Source: Mucilaginibacter aurantiaciroseus
GTDB taxonomy: Bacteria > Bacteroidota > Bacteroidia > Sphingobacteriales > Sphingobacteriaceae
Direction of reading: 5' to 3'
DNA: 64,000 nucleotides
NCBI RefSeq assembly: GCF_024055595.1
Contig: NZ_JAMXOF010000001.1
Span: forward strand, 1,364,001-1,428,000
The notes beneath the pieces were generated by a model. It had not been told where the DNA came from. It did not search any database and worked only from the letters and a program-made list of their open reading frames with translations. Positions 41,979 to 51,867 of this stretch are shown here, one piece after another (position 1 is the first letter of the stretch; the number at the start of each line of letters is the position of its first letter). Both the position numbers and the translations under genes were made by a program.

Positions 41979-42880
41979 GTAAATACCGGTTAGATTACCT
42001 GGACGAGTTAGAGGCAGAGGCCATATATATTCTGCGCGAAGTAGCGGGGCAGTTCGAAAAACCTGCGCTATTATTCAGCGGTGGTAAGGATTCTATCACC
42101 CTGGTGCATTTGGCGTTAAAGGCCTTTCGCCCGGGCAAGTTCCCGTTCCCGCTGGTACATATCGATACCGGGCATAACTTTGAAGAAACCATCACCTACC
42201 GCGATGATATGATTGCACACATCGGCGAAAAACTAATCGTAGGCCATGTACAGGATAGCATTAACGAAGGCAAAGTAATTGAGCAGAAAGGCAAAAACGC
42301 CAGCCGCAACCCTTTGCAAACCACTACCCTATTAGATACTATTGCCAAACATGGCTTTGATGCCTGTATTGGTGGTGCCCGCCGCGATGAAGAAAAAGCA
42401 AGGGCTAAGGAACGCATATTTTCGGTACGCGATGAATTTGGCCAGTGGGACCCAAAACGCCAGCGCCCCGAACTTTGGGATATTTACAATGGCAAAATTC
42501 ACAAAGGCGAGAACGTACGGGTGTTCCCGATAAGTAACTGGACGGAGCTTGATGTGTGGAACTACATCCGCCGCGAAAACATCCCTTTGCCAACCATCTA
42601 CTTCGCACACCAGCGCGAGTGTATCACCCGCAACGGGCAACTGATGGCAGCATCGCCGTTCCTCAATATGGATGCTGATGATGTGATAGAGCATAAGAAC
42701 GTACGTTTTCGCACCGTTGGTGATATGACCTGTACCGCGGCAGTAGAATCATACGCATTTGAGATAGATGATATCATCGATGAGATAGCATCATCCAAGA
42801 TCAGCGAACGCGGCGCCCGAATAGATGATAAAGTAAGTGAAGCCGCCATGGAAGACAGAAAAAAAGGTGGATACTTTTAG
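41975..42880 (+). CDS. cysD: Sulfate adenylyltransferase subunit 2
   Basis: A 301-residue ATP-pyrophosphatase-type subunit. SGGKDSITLVHLALKAF is the PP-loop. ARRDEEKARAKER and the C-terminal ARIDDKVSEAAMEDRKKGGYF are family-specific. With CysN it activates sulfate to APS using ATP, driven by GTP hydrolysis. Start ATGA overlaps cysH. A 94-base spacer with CTAAAATC-type repeats separates it from cysN, the only real gap in the operon. Confidence 0.95.
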   Translation: MSKYRLDYLDELEAEAIYILREVAGQFEKPALLFSGGKDSITLVHLALKAFRPGKFPFPLVHIDTGHNFEETITYRDDMIAHIGEKLIVGHVQDSINEGKVIEQKGKNASRNPLQTTTLLDTIAKHGFDACIGGARRDEEKARAKERIFSVRDEFGQWDPKRQRPELWDIYNGKIHKGENVRVFPISNWTELDVWNYIRRENIPLPTIYFAHQRECITRNGQLMAASPFLNMDADDVIEHKNVRFRTVGDMTCTAAVESYAFEIDDIIDEIASSKISERGARIDDKVSEAAMEDRKKGGYF

Positions 42881-42974
42881 GGAATGGTTAAAGGGGAAAG
42901 GTTAAAGCTAAAAGCTTTGTTCTTCTTAAAGAGTTAAAATCTAAAATCGTAAATCTGATATCTAAAATCCAAAA

Positions 42975-44225
42975 ATGGATATATTAAAATTTATAACCGC
43001 AGGCAGTGTAGATGATGGCAAAAGCACATTGATAGGCCGACTGTTGTACGATAGTGAAGCTATCCTGGCCGACCAACTGGAGGCCCTGCATGCATCGAAC
43101 CGTAAAAACGACGATGGCACCATTGACCTTGCAATATTAACCGACGGGCTTAAAGCCGAGCGCGAGCAAGGTATAACCATTGATGTGGCCTACAAATACT
43201 TTGAGACCGTTAAACGTAAATTTATTATTGCTGATGCACCCGGCCATATCCAGTACACCCGTAACATGGTTACCGGCGCCAGTAACGCAGCTTTGGCTAT
43301 TATTTTGATAGATGCACGCAAAGGCGTTATCGAGCAAACTACCCGTCACTCCTTCCTGGTTTCGCTATTGCAGATACCTAAGGTGGTGGTTGCGGTAAAC
43401 AAGATGGATATGGTTGATTACAGCGAAGAGGTATTCAACAACATTGTTGCCGACTTTGAAAAACTAGCCGCCAAGGTCGATCTGGTTAATGTTACCTACA
43501 TCCCGGTAAGTGCGCTTAAAGGCGATAACATTGTATACCAGTCATCAAACATCAGCTGGTATACAGGCGACAGCTTACTGCAGCATTTAGAGACCGTGGA
43601 GATCGTTATCGACGATTCATCGGCTCATGCGCGCCTGCCAGTGCAATGGGTTATACGGCCACAAACAGACGAACTGCACGATTACCGCGGCTATGCAGGT
43701 CGCGTTTCAAGCGGCTCGTTTAAAGTGAATGATAAGGTTACGGTTTTGCCATCGGGCTTTAGCTCAACCATATCAAAAATTGAACTTTACGACAAAAATT
43801 TAGAAGAAGCTTTAGCCGGCACATCGGTAACAGTTCACCTGTCGGACAACATCGACATCAGCCGTGGCGACATTATCGTGAACAGCGCCGGGCAACCGCA
43901 GCTATCAAACGTAATTGAAGCCGACCTGTGCTGGATGGATACCCGGCCATTAGATACGACCATGACCTACCTGGTGCAGCACAATACCAAAACCATACGT
44001 TGCAAAATCCAGGAAGTGATCTACAAAGTGAACATCAACACCCTGGAAAAAGAACACGACGAAGATTTTAAACTGAACGACATTGGCCGCATCGTGATCA
44101 AAACTGCGGAGCCTTTAGCATTCGACCCATACCAGGTAAACAAAGCTAATGGCGGCGCTATCATCATAGATAGCCGTACAAACGTAACCGTAGGCGCGCT
44201 GATGTTGCGCCAGTCAGTAGAGTAA
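42975..44225 (+). CDS. cysN: Sulfate adenylyltransferase subunit 1 (GTPase)
   Basis: A 416-residue EF-Tu-like GTPase. GSVDDGKSTLIGRLLYDS is G1, EREQGITIDVAYKYF the switch, DAPGHIQYTRNM G3 and VNKMD G4. It is the stand-alone CysN length, without the APS kinase (CysC) domain found in fusions. Last gene of the operon. A strong hairpin follows at 44275. Confidence 0.95.
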   Translation: MDILKFITAGSVDDGKSTLIGRLLYDSEAILADQLEALHASNRKNDDGTIDLAILTDGLKAEREQGITIDVAYKYFETVKRKFIIADAPGHIQYTRNMVTGASNAALAIILIDARKGVIEQTTRHSFLVSLLQIPKVVVAVNKMDMVDYSEEVFNNIVADFEKLAAKVDLVNVTYIPVSALKGDNIVYQSSNISWYTGDSLLQHLETVEIVIDDSSAHARLPVQWVIRPQTDELHDYRGYAGRVSSGSFKVNDKVTVLPSGFSSTISKIELYDKNLEEALAGTSVTVHLSDNIDISRGDIIVNSAGQPQLSNVIEADLCWMDTRPLDTTMTYLVQHNTKTIRCKIQEVIYKVNINTLEKEHDEDFKLNDIGRIVIKTAEPLAFDPYQVNKANGGAIIIDSRTNVTVGALMLRQSVE

Positions 44226-44274
44226 CCACGAATAATTTTAACCAATTATTATATACTGTTAAGTGAGGTAAGAA

Positions 44275-44306
44275 AACCCTGTGCGAGGTGCAACTCGTAC
44301 AGGGTT
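44275..44306 (+). terminator. Hairpin ending the sulfate assimilation operon
   Basis: AACCCTGTGCGAG, six bases, CTCGTACAGGGTT: a 13-bp stem with one G-T wobble, followed by CTTGCGTTTT. The T-run is imperfect. Confidence 0.65.
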
Positions 44307-44661
44307 CTTGCGTTTTAATAGGCTGCTATATCAAATAAACAATGTCATTTCTTCTTGTGCCTCGTTCGAAATGACATTGGATAGAAAAAGTAGGTATGAA
44401 GATTATTGAAGAAGCCTTTTAAAAAAAATGATTTAAACGTCGTAGAAGCACATTTTAAATCTTTCAAAAGGGGATGCAGCTTCAAGAAAAAACAATGGTT
44501 TTCTATAACTAATTTTTCAACATCAATAGATTTATAAAAAAAACATTGCATATACACCACCGACAACGGCTACTGAAATAGCTATTGCAGTACTTAAAGT
44601 GTTACAGGCATCTATAAATGTCACTAATAAATATTTTATAAATAACGTCGCTGATACACAA

Positions 44662-44692
44662 AAAAAGCGGGCAGCTCGCCCGCCCGCTTTTT
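44662..44692. terminator. Bidirectional terminator near the receptor gene end
   Basis: AAAAAGCGGGC, nine bases, GCCCGCTTTTT. Poly-A before and poly-T after allow use by the receptor gene on the minus strand and by plus-strand read-through. Confidence 0.75.
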
Positions 44693-44789
44693 GAAAAACT
44701 AAATTATACCTAAAAAACAAATAGGATCTTTATGTAGTCGATAGTCCATAGCGCATAGTCGATAGTGTAATCTTTCTATGGTCTATGGG

Positions 44790-47738
44790 CTACTTACTTA
44801 ACAAACCGTCCAGCGTAACCGATGCGTAATATAAACCACCAATTGTTGGGCCGCCTGCGTATTGGATGTATCTTTTATTAAATATATCTGTTGCACCAAT
44901 TTTAAACGTTGCATAGTAAACCGGAACCCTGAAAGTTACTTGCGCATCAAAGGTGTGGATGGCCGGTATATTACCCGTTACCAACGGGCTTTCCCAAAGG
45001 TATTTCTGCTGCCATTTGTAAACCACGTTAAAGCCTACATTTTTCACCACTTCGCGGTTACCGAACGAGAAGTTACCGCTCCACTCAGGCGTGTTGAAGC
45101 CCGTCACGAAGATATCCGAGGTTTGCTGTGCCTTCAGTTTGTTAAAGCTTGCGTTACCCGATACGGTGTACCTGCGGTAAAAATTATAGCTTAACCCTGC
45201 AGATGAACCATAATTATTGTAAACGTTTTTAGCGTTGGTATAAACCCGGTAACGGCTTTGGCCGGCGCTTGCAGCGTTATTGGCTGTAGCGGTTGTTGGG
45301 TCGCGGTTAATGTCCAGCATGGCTAATACGGCTGCATCTGAGCCTACCGTGGCGCTGTTTGGCACAAACACTTGCACCTGGCCCAAAAAGCCGTTATAGC
45401 GGTTGGCGTAGGCATCAATATCCAAAAATACTTTATTATCAAAGAAAATCCCTTTATAACCAACCTCAAAAGAGGTTATCTGCTCCGGGCGGGCTTTTGG
45501 AAGATTGGCCACTTGCAGCAAACTCTTGTTTTTAAGAGCTGTCACGTCATCGCCCGTTGTAGATTGCGATTTTACCGCGGCATTAAATGCGGTAACCGAT
45601 TGTTGGGTGTAGCTATTGTTTAGGTAACCCAAGCCGTCGTTAATAAACTCTAAACTACCTACGCGTTTAACCCGGCCATTATTTACGTATGATAAAGCCT
45701 CAAAAAGTGACGGAAAACGGTAACCATTTTGGAAGGTGAACCTAAAGTTGTGGTTTTGAGTTGGCGAATAAACCGCGGCTAAACGTGGAGTAAATTTAGG
45801 GGAGAAATAAGGGTTACGGTCCCAACGGACAGAACCGAATAACTTTAACTTTTCCTCAAAAAAGGTTTTAGTAACCTGCGAGAAGGCACCATATTTTTTA
45901 TAGCTAATGTTATCGCCAAAGCTGCCGTCAGGCAATGCGGTATTTCGGTTGGCAATGGAACGGCTAAAGTCTACAAAGTTATTACCATCCGGGGTGATGG
46001 AATAAACACGCACATCGGCACCAACCAACAGGTCAATAAATTTTACGTGTTTGGTTAAATCCCATTGGGCTTCGGCATTGTACATTTTACTTTTTTGCAC
46101 CAACGCTGCACCACCCGTTGCAGGTGCATTGGGGATCAGGCTCGATTTAAAATCCCAGTTATTGATACCAATGATAGTTTGTCGCAGATCGTTAAAGGCC
46201 TGCGTACCCGGCTCCACTCTGCCCGCATCAGCAGCCGCACGTGCGGCATCATTGGCAGCGGCAAGGTTGGCAGATGTTAAAGCACCGCCATGCGTATTGG
46301 CATAAGCCGTTAAACCATTTTTATAAGTGGTACCCCATACCGAATTACTGGCGTGGTTAAGGTCAAGATTATCGGCCAGTGGTTTTACATTGAATGATTT
46401 ACCAGTATTTTCTACAGACTCGTAAGCGCGGATCAGGAAATCGGTTCCTTTTAATTCTATTTTGTGGTTTTGTACAGATGCACCATTCAATGATATTTTA
46501 TTACCGCGTTGAAAAACACCATCTATGTTGCCATAGCGGTAAGTATATGATAATTGTGTGTTAGGGGTTATTTTGTAAGCCAGTGTAGCATCCAGTTTTA
46601 GGTTGGTCACTTTAGGATCTACCAAATCAACTTCGTTATAACCGGTACGAGCAACGGTTAAGGCCGGCCTTACCACACCATCAACCGTGATACCTTTGAT
46701 AGATACCGTGTTGCTACCCGCAAGGGCGTCATCGCCATACTTGTTCCAGCCGTCATAAGCGGCATTGCTTGTGCCCGTAAGTTCTGGATATACAGGGTTA
46801 GCCGTTTTTAGTTTGCCGGGGTTTTGATCAAGCCGGGTGTTTGATTGCCAATCTGTACCGGTTAAATAACTGGCGTTCACTTTAAAGGCAAACTTGTTGT
46901 TCCAGGCTTTCGCGAAGCGAATGGCCGTTTCGTTGATGGCGCTTGGGCTAACGCCTATCCCATCCACGTGGTTTATACCTGTGCGGTGGTAAAAGCTAAG
47001 TCCCTGCGTTTTAAAGGGGTCTTTTGTAAACAAGTTTGATAAACCGTTGATTGCGTTGGTACCATACAAGGCGGCGGCGGCACCGGGGGTCAGCTCTATG
47101 CTCGCAATATCCAGTTCGGTGGGCCCAATGGCATTACCAAGCGGTACACCAAGCGTTGCCGACTGCATATCCACACCGTCTGCAAGCTGCATAAACCTAA
47201 AGTTGTTGGGGCTGTTAAAGCCGCGGGTGTTTGGCACTTTAAGGGTGATACTGGTGGTGGTCATCTGCACACCTTTTACATTCTCCAGTGCGTCATAAAA
47301 GCTGGGGCCGGGCGATTGCTTAAGTGCGGTTATGCTCAATTTTTCAATAGCCACAGGTGAGCGTAAGAGTTTTTCTTCCCTGCGGGATGCGGTAACTACT
47401 ACCTCGTTTATTAAAAGTGCCTGTGTAGATAGCTGCACATTTACCGAACTGTTGGCGTTGCGGATCACAAATTCTTGTGTTTGGAAACCCACCCCGGAAA
47501 ATACAAGTGTAAAAGGCAGCCTTGCATTTGTTTGCAAGGTAAATTTACCGGTAGTATCTGTTGCGGTACGGTTCTGGGTACCTTTTATGGTTACGGTTAT
47601 GCCTATTAATGGTTGGCCGTGGTCGTCGTTTACTTTACCGCTAAGGGCGTAGTTACCATTCAGTTGAGCCGAAGCCAAACCCGGTACAAGGGCTAAAAAG
47701 AGCACAAAAAGTTTAAAGAAAGTTCTAAAAGGTTTCAT
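44790..47738 (-). CDS. TonB-dependent outer-membrane receptor
   Basis: A 982-residue receptor. A signal peptide ends at LASAQ (residue 25). LSGKVNDDHGQPLIGITVTI starts a carboxypeptidase-like regulatory domain of about 80 residues. VVVTASRREEKLLRSPVAIE is the TonB-box/plug start, and the plug contains GFNSPNNFRFMQLADGVD. The beta-barrel fills the rest, ending YASVTLDGLLSK; it lacks the usual terminal Phe. No SusD partner is adjacent, so it is not a polysaccharide SusCD pair. The substrate is unknown. The consensus promoter, a long leader with a Cys-rich ORF, and the sulfate operon next door suggest a sulfur compound, which is inference. Confidence 0.9.
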   Translation of the reverse strand: MKPFRTFFKLFVLFLALVPGLASAQLNGNYALSGKVNDDHGQPLIGITVTIKGTQNRTATDTTGKFTLQTNARLPFTLVFSGVGFQTQEFVIRNANSSVNVQLSTQALLINEVVVTASRREEKLLRSPVAIEKLSITALKQSPGPSFYDALENVKGVQMTTTSITLKVPNTRGFNSPNNFRFMQLADGVDMQSATLGVPLGNAIGPTELDIASIELTPGAAAALYGTNAINGLSNLFTKDPFKTQGLSFYHRTGINHVDGIGVSPSAINETAIRFAKAWNNKFAFKVNASYLTGTDWQSNTRLDQNPGKLKTANPVYPELTGTSNAAYDGWNKYGDDALAGSNTVSIKGITVDGVVRPALTVARTGYNEVDLVDPKVTNLKLDATLAYKITPNTQLSYTYRYGNIDGVFQRGNKISLNGASVQNHKIELKGTDFLIRAYESVENTGKSFNVKPLADNLDLNHASNSVWGTTYKNGLTAYANTHGGALTSANLAAANDAARAAADAGRVEPGTQAFNDLRQTIIGINNWDFKSSLIPNAPATGGAALVQKSKMYNAEAQWDLTKHVKFIDLLVGADVRVYSITPDGNNFVDFSRSIANRNTALPDGSFGDNISYKKYGAFSQVTKTFFEEKLKLFGSVRWDRNPYFSPKFTPRLAAVYSPTQNHNFRFTFQNGYRFPSLFEALSYVNNGRVKRVGSLEFINDGLGYLNNSYTQQSVTAFNAAVKSQSTTGDDVTALKNKSLLQVANLPKARPEQITSFEVGYKGIFFDNKVFLDIDAYANRYNGFLGQVQVFVPNSATVGSDAAVLAMLDINRDPTTATANNAASAGQSRYRVYTNAKNVYNNYGSSAGLSYNFYRRYTVSGNASFNKLKAQQTSDIFVTGFNTPEWSGNFSFGNREVVKNVGFNVVYKWQQKYLWESPLVTGNIPAIHTFDAQVTFRVPVYYATFKIGATDIFNKRYIQYAGGPTIGGLYYASVTLDGLLSK

Positions 47739-47798
47739 TGAAATAAGATTGAAAGAAAAATGTTAATAAGCTTGTTACGTGCCGTTATCCGGGCGGAA

Positions 47799-47840
47799 TT
47801 AACAACAACAGCATGCAGGTAGGCACTGCATTGATGGCAT
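47799..47840 (-). CDS. Cysteine-rich leader peptide upstream of the TonB-dependent receptor
   Basis: A 13-codon ORF reading MPSMQCLPACCCC then TAA. Five of thirteen residues are Cys, and the last four codons before the stop are TGC TGT TGT TGT. It lies about 45 bases after the expected transcription start and 60 bases before the receptor ATG. A second in-frame ATG at codon 4 could also start it. The codons TGT TAA T can pair with ATTAACA at 47761-47767, which is followed by TTTTTCTTTC, a weak terminator-like element. Too short for gene callers. Coding is supported by composition and position only. Confidence 0.55.
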   Translation of the reverse strand: MPSMQCLPACCCC

Positions 47841-47892
47841 TAAAACTGTTGAAGAGGCAATTAAATAATACATTGTCTATAGAATAAGTAGA

Positions 47893-47923
47893 CAAATGTA
47901 TCAAATCTTTTACAACGTCCAAA
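47893..47923 (-). promoter_or_regulatory. Consensus promoter of the TonB-dependent receptor
   Basis: On the minus strand, TTTG (47920-47923), 19 bases, TACATTTG (47893-47900): a full match to the Bacteroidota promoter. The expected start near 47886 leaves a leader of about 145 bases before the receptor ATG. Confidence 0.7.
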
Positions 47924-48025
47924 AAAAATCGCTTTATTTTGTAAATAATATTTAGATAAACGGCTTAAAAGCCGCCATTTACACAGGAAAATCGTATTAT
48001 TGTCGACTAAACTGCTATACATTAA

Positions 48026-49105
48026 ATGTCATTCATCTACCGCCGCGTTATTGTCAAAATAGGTTCAAACGTTATAACCCGTACCGACGGCCTCCCCGAT
48101 GTGGAACGTATAGCACATTTGGTTGACCAGATTGCGGCTATTAAAAGGCAGGGAATAGAGGTAATATTGGTATCATCCGGCGCGGTAGCATCCGGCAGGA
48201 GTTTGATCTCAGTTTCCGAAAAATCCGATGCGGTGGCTATCCGCCAGTTGCTGGCATCCATAGGGCAGGTAAAATTGATTAATACGTATTCTAACCTATT
48301 CGAGAAGTTCGACATCCTTTGTTCGCAGGTATTGGTTACCAAAGAAGATTTCCGCGACAGGCTTCATTACCTGAATATGCGAAACTGTTTGGAGATTTTG
48401 CTGCAGCATCAGGTTATCCCCGTAATTAACGAGAACGATGTGGTATCGGTTACCGAACTGATGTTTACAGATAATGATGAACTTGCGGGGTTGATAGCAT
48501 CAATGCTGAACGCGCAGGCTTTAATAGTTTTAAGCAATGTAGATGGCATCTACACCGGCGACCCAAAACTGGAAACTTCATCGGTAATTGAGGAAGTAAG
48601 CGACGCAGGATTAGATTTTGCATCTTTCGTAAGTTCGGGCCGGTCGCAATTTGGCCGTGGGGGGATGATCACCAAATCCACTATCGCGCAAAAAACAGCT
48701 AAGCTGGGTATTGCAGTACACATCGCCAACGGCACTAAAGAAAATATCCTAACGGATGTACTTGCTAATAAAACCATCCATACCCGCTTTACCCCTACCA
48801 AAAAAGCATCGGGCAAAAAGAAATGGATAGCCCATTCAGAAACTGCCGCCACCGGTGTGGTACAGGTGAACGAGGGTGCCAAAACGGTACTGGTATCTAA
48901 CAAGGCATCAAGTCTATTGCCGGTGGGCATTATTAGTATTGTATCAGATTTTAAAAAGGGCGAGATCATCAAGATAGTAGACGAACAAAATAAAACCATA
49001 GGCCTTGGCCTTGCAGAGTACGGCTCTGAAAAAGCCCGTGAATTAATAGGACAAAAGAACCAAAAAGCACTGGTACATTACGATTACCTTTATTTGCAGG
49101 GATAA
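48026..49105 (+). CDS. proB: Glutamate 5-kinase
   Basis: A 359-residue amino acid kinase, the first step of proline synthesis. [15 protein letters not shown] is the nucleotide-binding start, [14 protein letters not shown] the next loop, and [26 protein letters not shown] the substrate region. A C-terminal PUA domain begins near residue 275 ([20 protein letters not shown]). proA follows after one base, so the two are coupled. The upstream gap is shared with the receptor promoter and has a small CGGCTT/AAGCCG hairpin at 47961. Confidence 0.94.
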   Translation: MSFIYRRVIVKIGSNVITRTDGLPDVERIAHLVDQIAAIKRQGIEVILVSSGAVASGRSLISVSEKSDAVAIRQLLASIGQVKLINTYSNLFEKFDILCSQVLVTKEDFRDRLHYLNMRNCLEILLQHQVIPVINENDVVSVTELMFTDNDELAGLIASMLNAQALIVLSNVDGIYTGDPKLETSSVIEEVSDAGLDFASFVSSGRSQFGRGGMITKSTIAQKTAKLGIAVHIANGTKENILTDVLANKTIHTRFTPTKKASGKKKWIAHSETAATGVVQVNEGAKTVLVSNKASSLLPVGIISIVSDFKKGEIIKIVDEQNKTIGLGLAEYGSEKARELIGQKNQKALVHYDYLYLQG

Positions 49106-49106
49106 C

Positions 49107-50354
49107 ATGAGCTACAAACACTACTTCGAAAACGCGCTAATTGCCGGCAGAAATACCGCCATAACCCCTGATGTAATAAATAAGGTATTGCTTGATGTTG
49201 CCAAAGCGGCTATCGACCAAACGGATTACCTGCTCCAGGAAAACCAAAAAGACCTGGCCCGCATGGACAGGGCCAACTCAAAATACGACCGCCTTACCCT
49301 TACCGCCGACAGGATAAAAGCTATTGCAGACGACATCGAGAACGTTGTGGGATTGGATAGTCCGTTAGGAAAAGTATTGTCTGATAAAACCCTGTCGAAT
49401 GGATTGCAGATAAAAAAGGTGCGCGTACCGCTTGGTGTGGTGGGTGTAATTTACGAAGCACGGCCAAATGTTACGTTTGATGTATTTGCCTTATGTTTTA
49501 AAACTGCCAATATCAGCATTTTAAAAGGTGGCAGCGACGCAGATAACTCTAACCGGGCCATCATGCGAGTGATCCACGGGGTTTTATCGGCACATCAAAT
49601 CGATAATAATTTCGCTACCCTGCTACCTGTAGAACGCGAAGCCACCGAAGCTTTGCTAAACGCAGTTGGTTATGTAGATGTATTGATCCCTCGTGGCAGC
49701 CAAAGCCTGATAAATTACGTACGCGAAAGCAGCAAAGTGCCCGTGATAGAAACCGGCGCAGGCATTGTACACACCTACTTCGATGAAACCGGCGACCTGG
49801 AGAAAGCCATCGCCATTATTGATAATGCCAAAACTCGCCGGGTAAGCGTTTGCAATGCGCTGGATTGCCTCATCATCAACACTAAACGCCTTGGCGACCT
49901 GGTACACATTACCGAGCCACTTGCAACAAAGAGAGTGCAGCTTTATGCCGATAAAAAAGCCTTTGAGGTATTGAATGGCCTGTACCCTGCCGAACTTTTG
50001 GAAGAAGCCAAACCCGAGCATTTTGGTACAGAATTTTTGTCGATGAAGATGGCTATCAAAACAGTTAGTAACCTCCAGCAGGCTTTGGAACATATCGCTA
50101 TTAACAGTTCTAAACACAGCGAGGCCATTATATCTGAGGATGAACTGAATATCGAAATTTTCCTGAACCGTGTGGATGCCGCCGCGGTATATGTAAATGC
50201 TTCTACCGCCTTTACCGATGGCGCCCAGTTTGGCCTCGGTGCCGAAATTGGTATCAGTACCCAAAAGCTCCACGCCCGCGGCCCAATGGGGCTTGAAGAG
50301 TTGACGAGTTATAAATGGATCGTTAAAGGGAATGGACAGGTGAGGAAAGGTTAA
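49107..50354 (+). CDS. proA: Gamma-glutamyl phosphate reductase
   Basis: A 415-residue NADPH-dependent aldehyde-dehydrogenase-fold enzyme giving glutamate semialdehyde. [22 protein letters not shown] is the family signature. [14 protein letters not shown] contains the catalytic Cys, and [35 protein letters not shown] is the conserved C-terminal region. It pairs with proB; proC is not in the window. A palindromic repeat follows its stop. Confidence 0.95.
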   Translation: MSYKHYFENALIAGRNTAITPDVINKVLLDVAKAAIDQTDYLLQENQKDLARMDRANSKYDRLTLTADRIKAIADDIENVVGLDSPLGKVLSDKTLSNGLQIKKVRVPLGVVGVIYEARPNVTFDVFALCFKTANISILKGGSDADNSNRAIMRVIHGVLSAHQIDNNFATLLPVEREATEALLNAVGYVDVLIPRGSQSLINYVRESSKVPVIETGAGIVHTYFDETGDLEKAIAIIDNAKTRRVSVCNALDCLIINTKRLGDLVHITEPLATKRVQLYADKKAFEVLNGLYPAELLEEAKPEHFGTEFLSMKMAIKTVSNLQQALEHIAINSSKHSEAIISEDELNIEIFLNRVDAAAVYVNASTAFTDGAQFGLGAEIGISTQKLHARGPMGLEELTSYKWIVKGNGQVRKG

Positions 50355-50447
50355 AATATCGAATACTGAATTTCAAATATTGAATATCGAGGTGCCTGGC
50401 ATTTCTTACTTCATCATTTGACGTTCAACATTCATCATTCGATATTC
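50355..50447. repeat. Palindromic intergenic repeat, GAATATCGA type
   Basis: AATATCGAATACTGAATTTC and AAATATTGAATATCGA on the left are mirrored by TCATCATTTGACGTTCAACA and TTCATCATTCGATATT on the right. It lies between proA and mnmA. Confidence 0.6.
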
Positions 50448-50524
50448 CCTCCCAACTCATTTTACCCTACCCTGACCCAAGCTATAAACACCATAAAGGG
50501 TAAAACCATATCTTTACAGCCAAT

Positions 50525-51613
50525 ATGAGTAAGCACGGTAGGATCTTAGTGGCAATGAGTGGTGGCGTTGATAGTTCTGTAGCAGCAGTAATGTTGCATG
50601 AACAGGGCTACGAAGTTATTGGCCTTACCATGAAAACCTGGGACTACGCCGCAAGCGGTGGCAGCTCTAAAGAAACCGGCTGCTGCAGTCTGGACAGTAT
50701 TAATGATGCGCGTGCCTTGGCCGTTGGCTATGGTTTTCCGCATTATATACTGGATATTCGGAACGAGTTTGGCGATTTTGTGATCGATAACTTTGTTGAC
50801 GAATATCTTGCCGGCCGTACCCCTAACCCATGCGTGCTGTGCAACACCCACATTAAATGGGAAGCCCTTTTAAAACGTGCCGATAAACTGGATTGTGAAT
50901 TTATAGCAACAGGCCACTATGCCAACATCCGCGAGCAGGACAACGGCCGTTACGTAATATCAAAAGGTAAAGACGAGAATAAAGATCAATCATACGTGCT
51001 TTGGGGCGTGTCGCAACAAAACCTTGCGCGTACCAAATTCCCTTTGGGCAGTTTCTCTAAGCCGGAGATCAGACAGATGGCCGTTGATATGGGCCAGCTG
51101 GAACTGGCGGGCAAAAGCGAGAGCTACGAAATTTGCTTTGTACCGGATAACGATTACCGCGCATTCCTGCGCCATAAAGTTGAAGACCTAGACGTGCGTG
51201 TTGGCCCAGGTGATTTTATTTTAAGTAACGGAACTGTTGTTGGTAAACACTTGGGATATCCTTATTATACCATAGGCCAGCGTAAAGGCCTGGGTATTGC
51301 TTTGGGTATGCCGATGTTCGTGACTAAAATTCAGCCGGAAACTAATAAGGTTGTTTTGGGTACCATAGAAGAACTGGAAAAGAAAGAAGCTTGGGTACGT
51401 AACCTTAACCTGGTTAAATACGAAAGCATAAAAGAACCTATCGATGCCGTTACCAAGATCCGTTACAAGGATGCAGGTACCGAAAGCAAGATCGTACAAA
51501 TTGGCGACCACATGAAAGTATCTTTCGACCACATGGTATCGGGCATCGCGCCGGGCCAGTCGGCAGTATTTTACGAAGGCAACGACTTGTTGGGGGGAGG
51601 GTTTTTGATATAG
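50525..51613 (+). CDS. mnmA: tRNA-specific 2-thiouridylase
   Basis: A 362-residue enzyme that adds sulfur to U34 of tRNA-Lys, -Glu and -Gln. AMSGGVDSSVAAVML is the PP-loop. TPNPCVLCNTHIKWEALL contains the first catalytic Cys and SESYEICFVPDNDYRAFL the second. The C-terminal beta domain ends GQSAVFYEGNDLLGGGFLI. It stands as a single gene and is another sulfur-using activity in this window, though not part of the sulfate operon. Confidence 0.95.
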   Translation: MSKHGRILVAMSGGVDSSVAAVMLHEQGYEVIGLTMKTWDYAASGGSSKETGCCSLDSINDARALAVGYGFPHYILDIRNEFGDFVIDNFVDEYLAGRTPNPCVLCNTHIKWEALLKRADKLDCEFIATGHYANIREQDNGRYVISKGKDENKDQSYVLWGVSQQNLARTKFPLGSFSKPEIRQMAVDMGQLELAGKSESYEICFVPDNDYRAFLRHKVEDLDVRVGPGDFILSNGTVVGKHLGYPYYTIGQRKGLGIALGMPMFVTKIQPETNKVVLGTIEELEKKEAWVRNLNLVKYESIKEPIDAVTKIRYKDAGTESKIVQIGDHMKVSFDHMVSGIAPGQSAVFYEGNDLLGGGFLI

Positions 51614-51643
51614 AATTATTGTAAAAGATTACTTTTTCTTCGC

Positions 51644-51728
51644 GCGTCATTGCAGGGTACCAAGCAATCTCTTTGCTCTACAGAGCGGCTTTGCCTATGT
51701 AGAGATTGCTTCGTACTTCGTAATGACG
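51644..51728. repeat. Palindromic intergenic repeat, family A, copy 4
   Basis: GCGTCATTGCAGGGTACCAA then GCAATCTCTTTG on the left, mirrored by GTAGAGATTGCTTCGTACTT then CGTAATGACG. The best-preserved copy in the window, with an inner CAATCTCT/AGAGATTG stem. It lies between mnmA and topA. Confidence 0.75.
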
Positions 51729-51867
51729 GGTGTTTTTTAAATAGCAGATAGTCCACATTAAAATATTTTCACCACTACTTTATATACTAAAATAATTCCA
51801 TCACAAAAAAACAAATTTGCGTTTCTAACGCTTTTTATGTTTTCTTTGCAAAAAAACATCCGCTTAA

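Larger units (their letters stand above)
44226..44789. other. 564-base convergent gap with two terminators and repeats, no gene
   Basis: The stretch holds the cysN terminator, a short inverted element at 44342-44376 (AATGTCATTTC / GAAATGACATT), about 280 AT-rich bases without a credible ORF, the receptor-side terminator at 44662, and TAGTCGATAGT direct repeats at 44735 and 44756. Confidence 0.5.

Noticed and set aside
44532..44720. Minus-strand ORF with a hydrophobic end in the gap after cysN
   Set aside because: It starts inside the terminator region, has no supporting start context and reads through repeat-like sequence; composition does not look coding.
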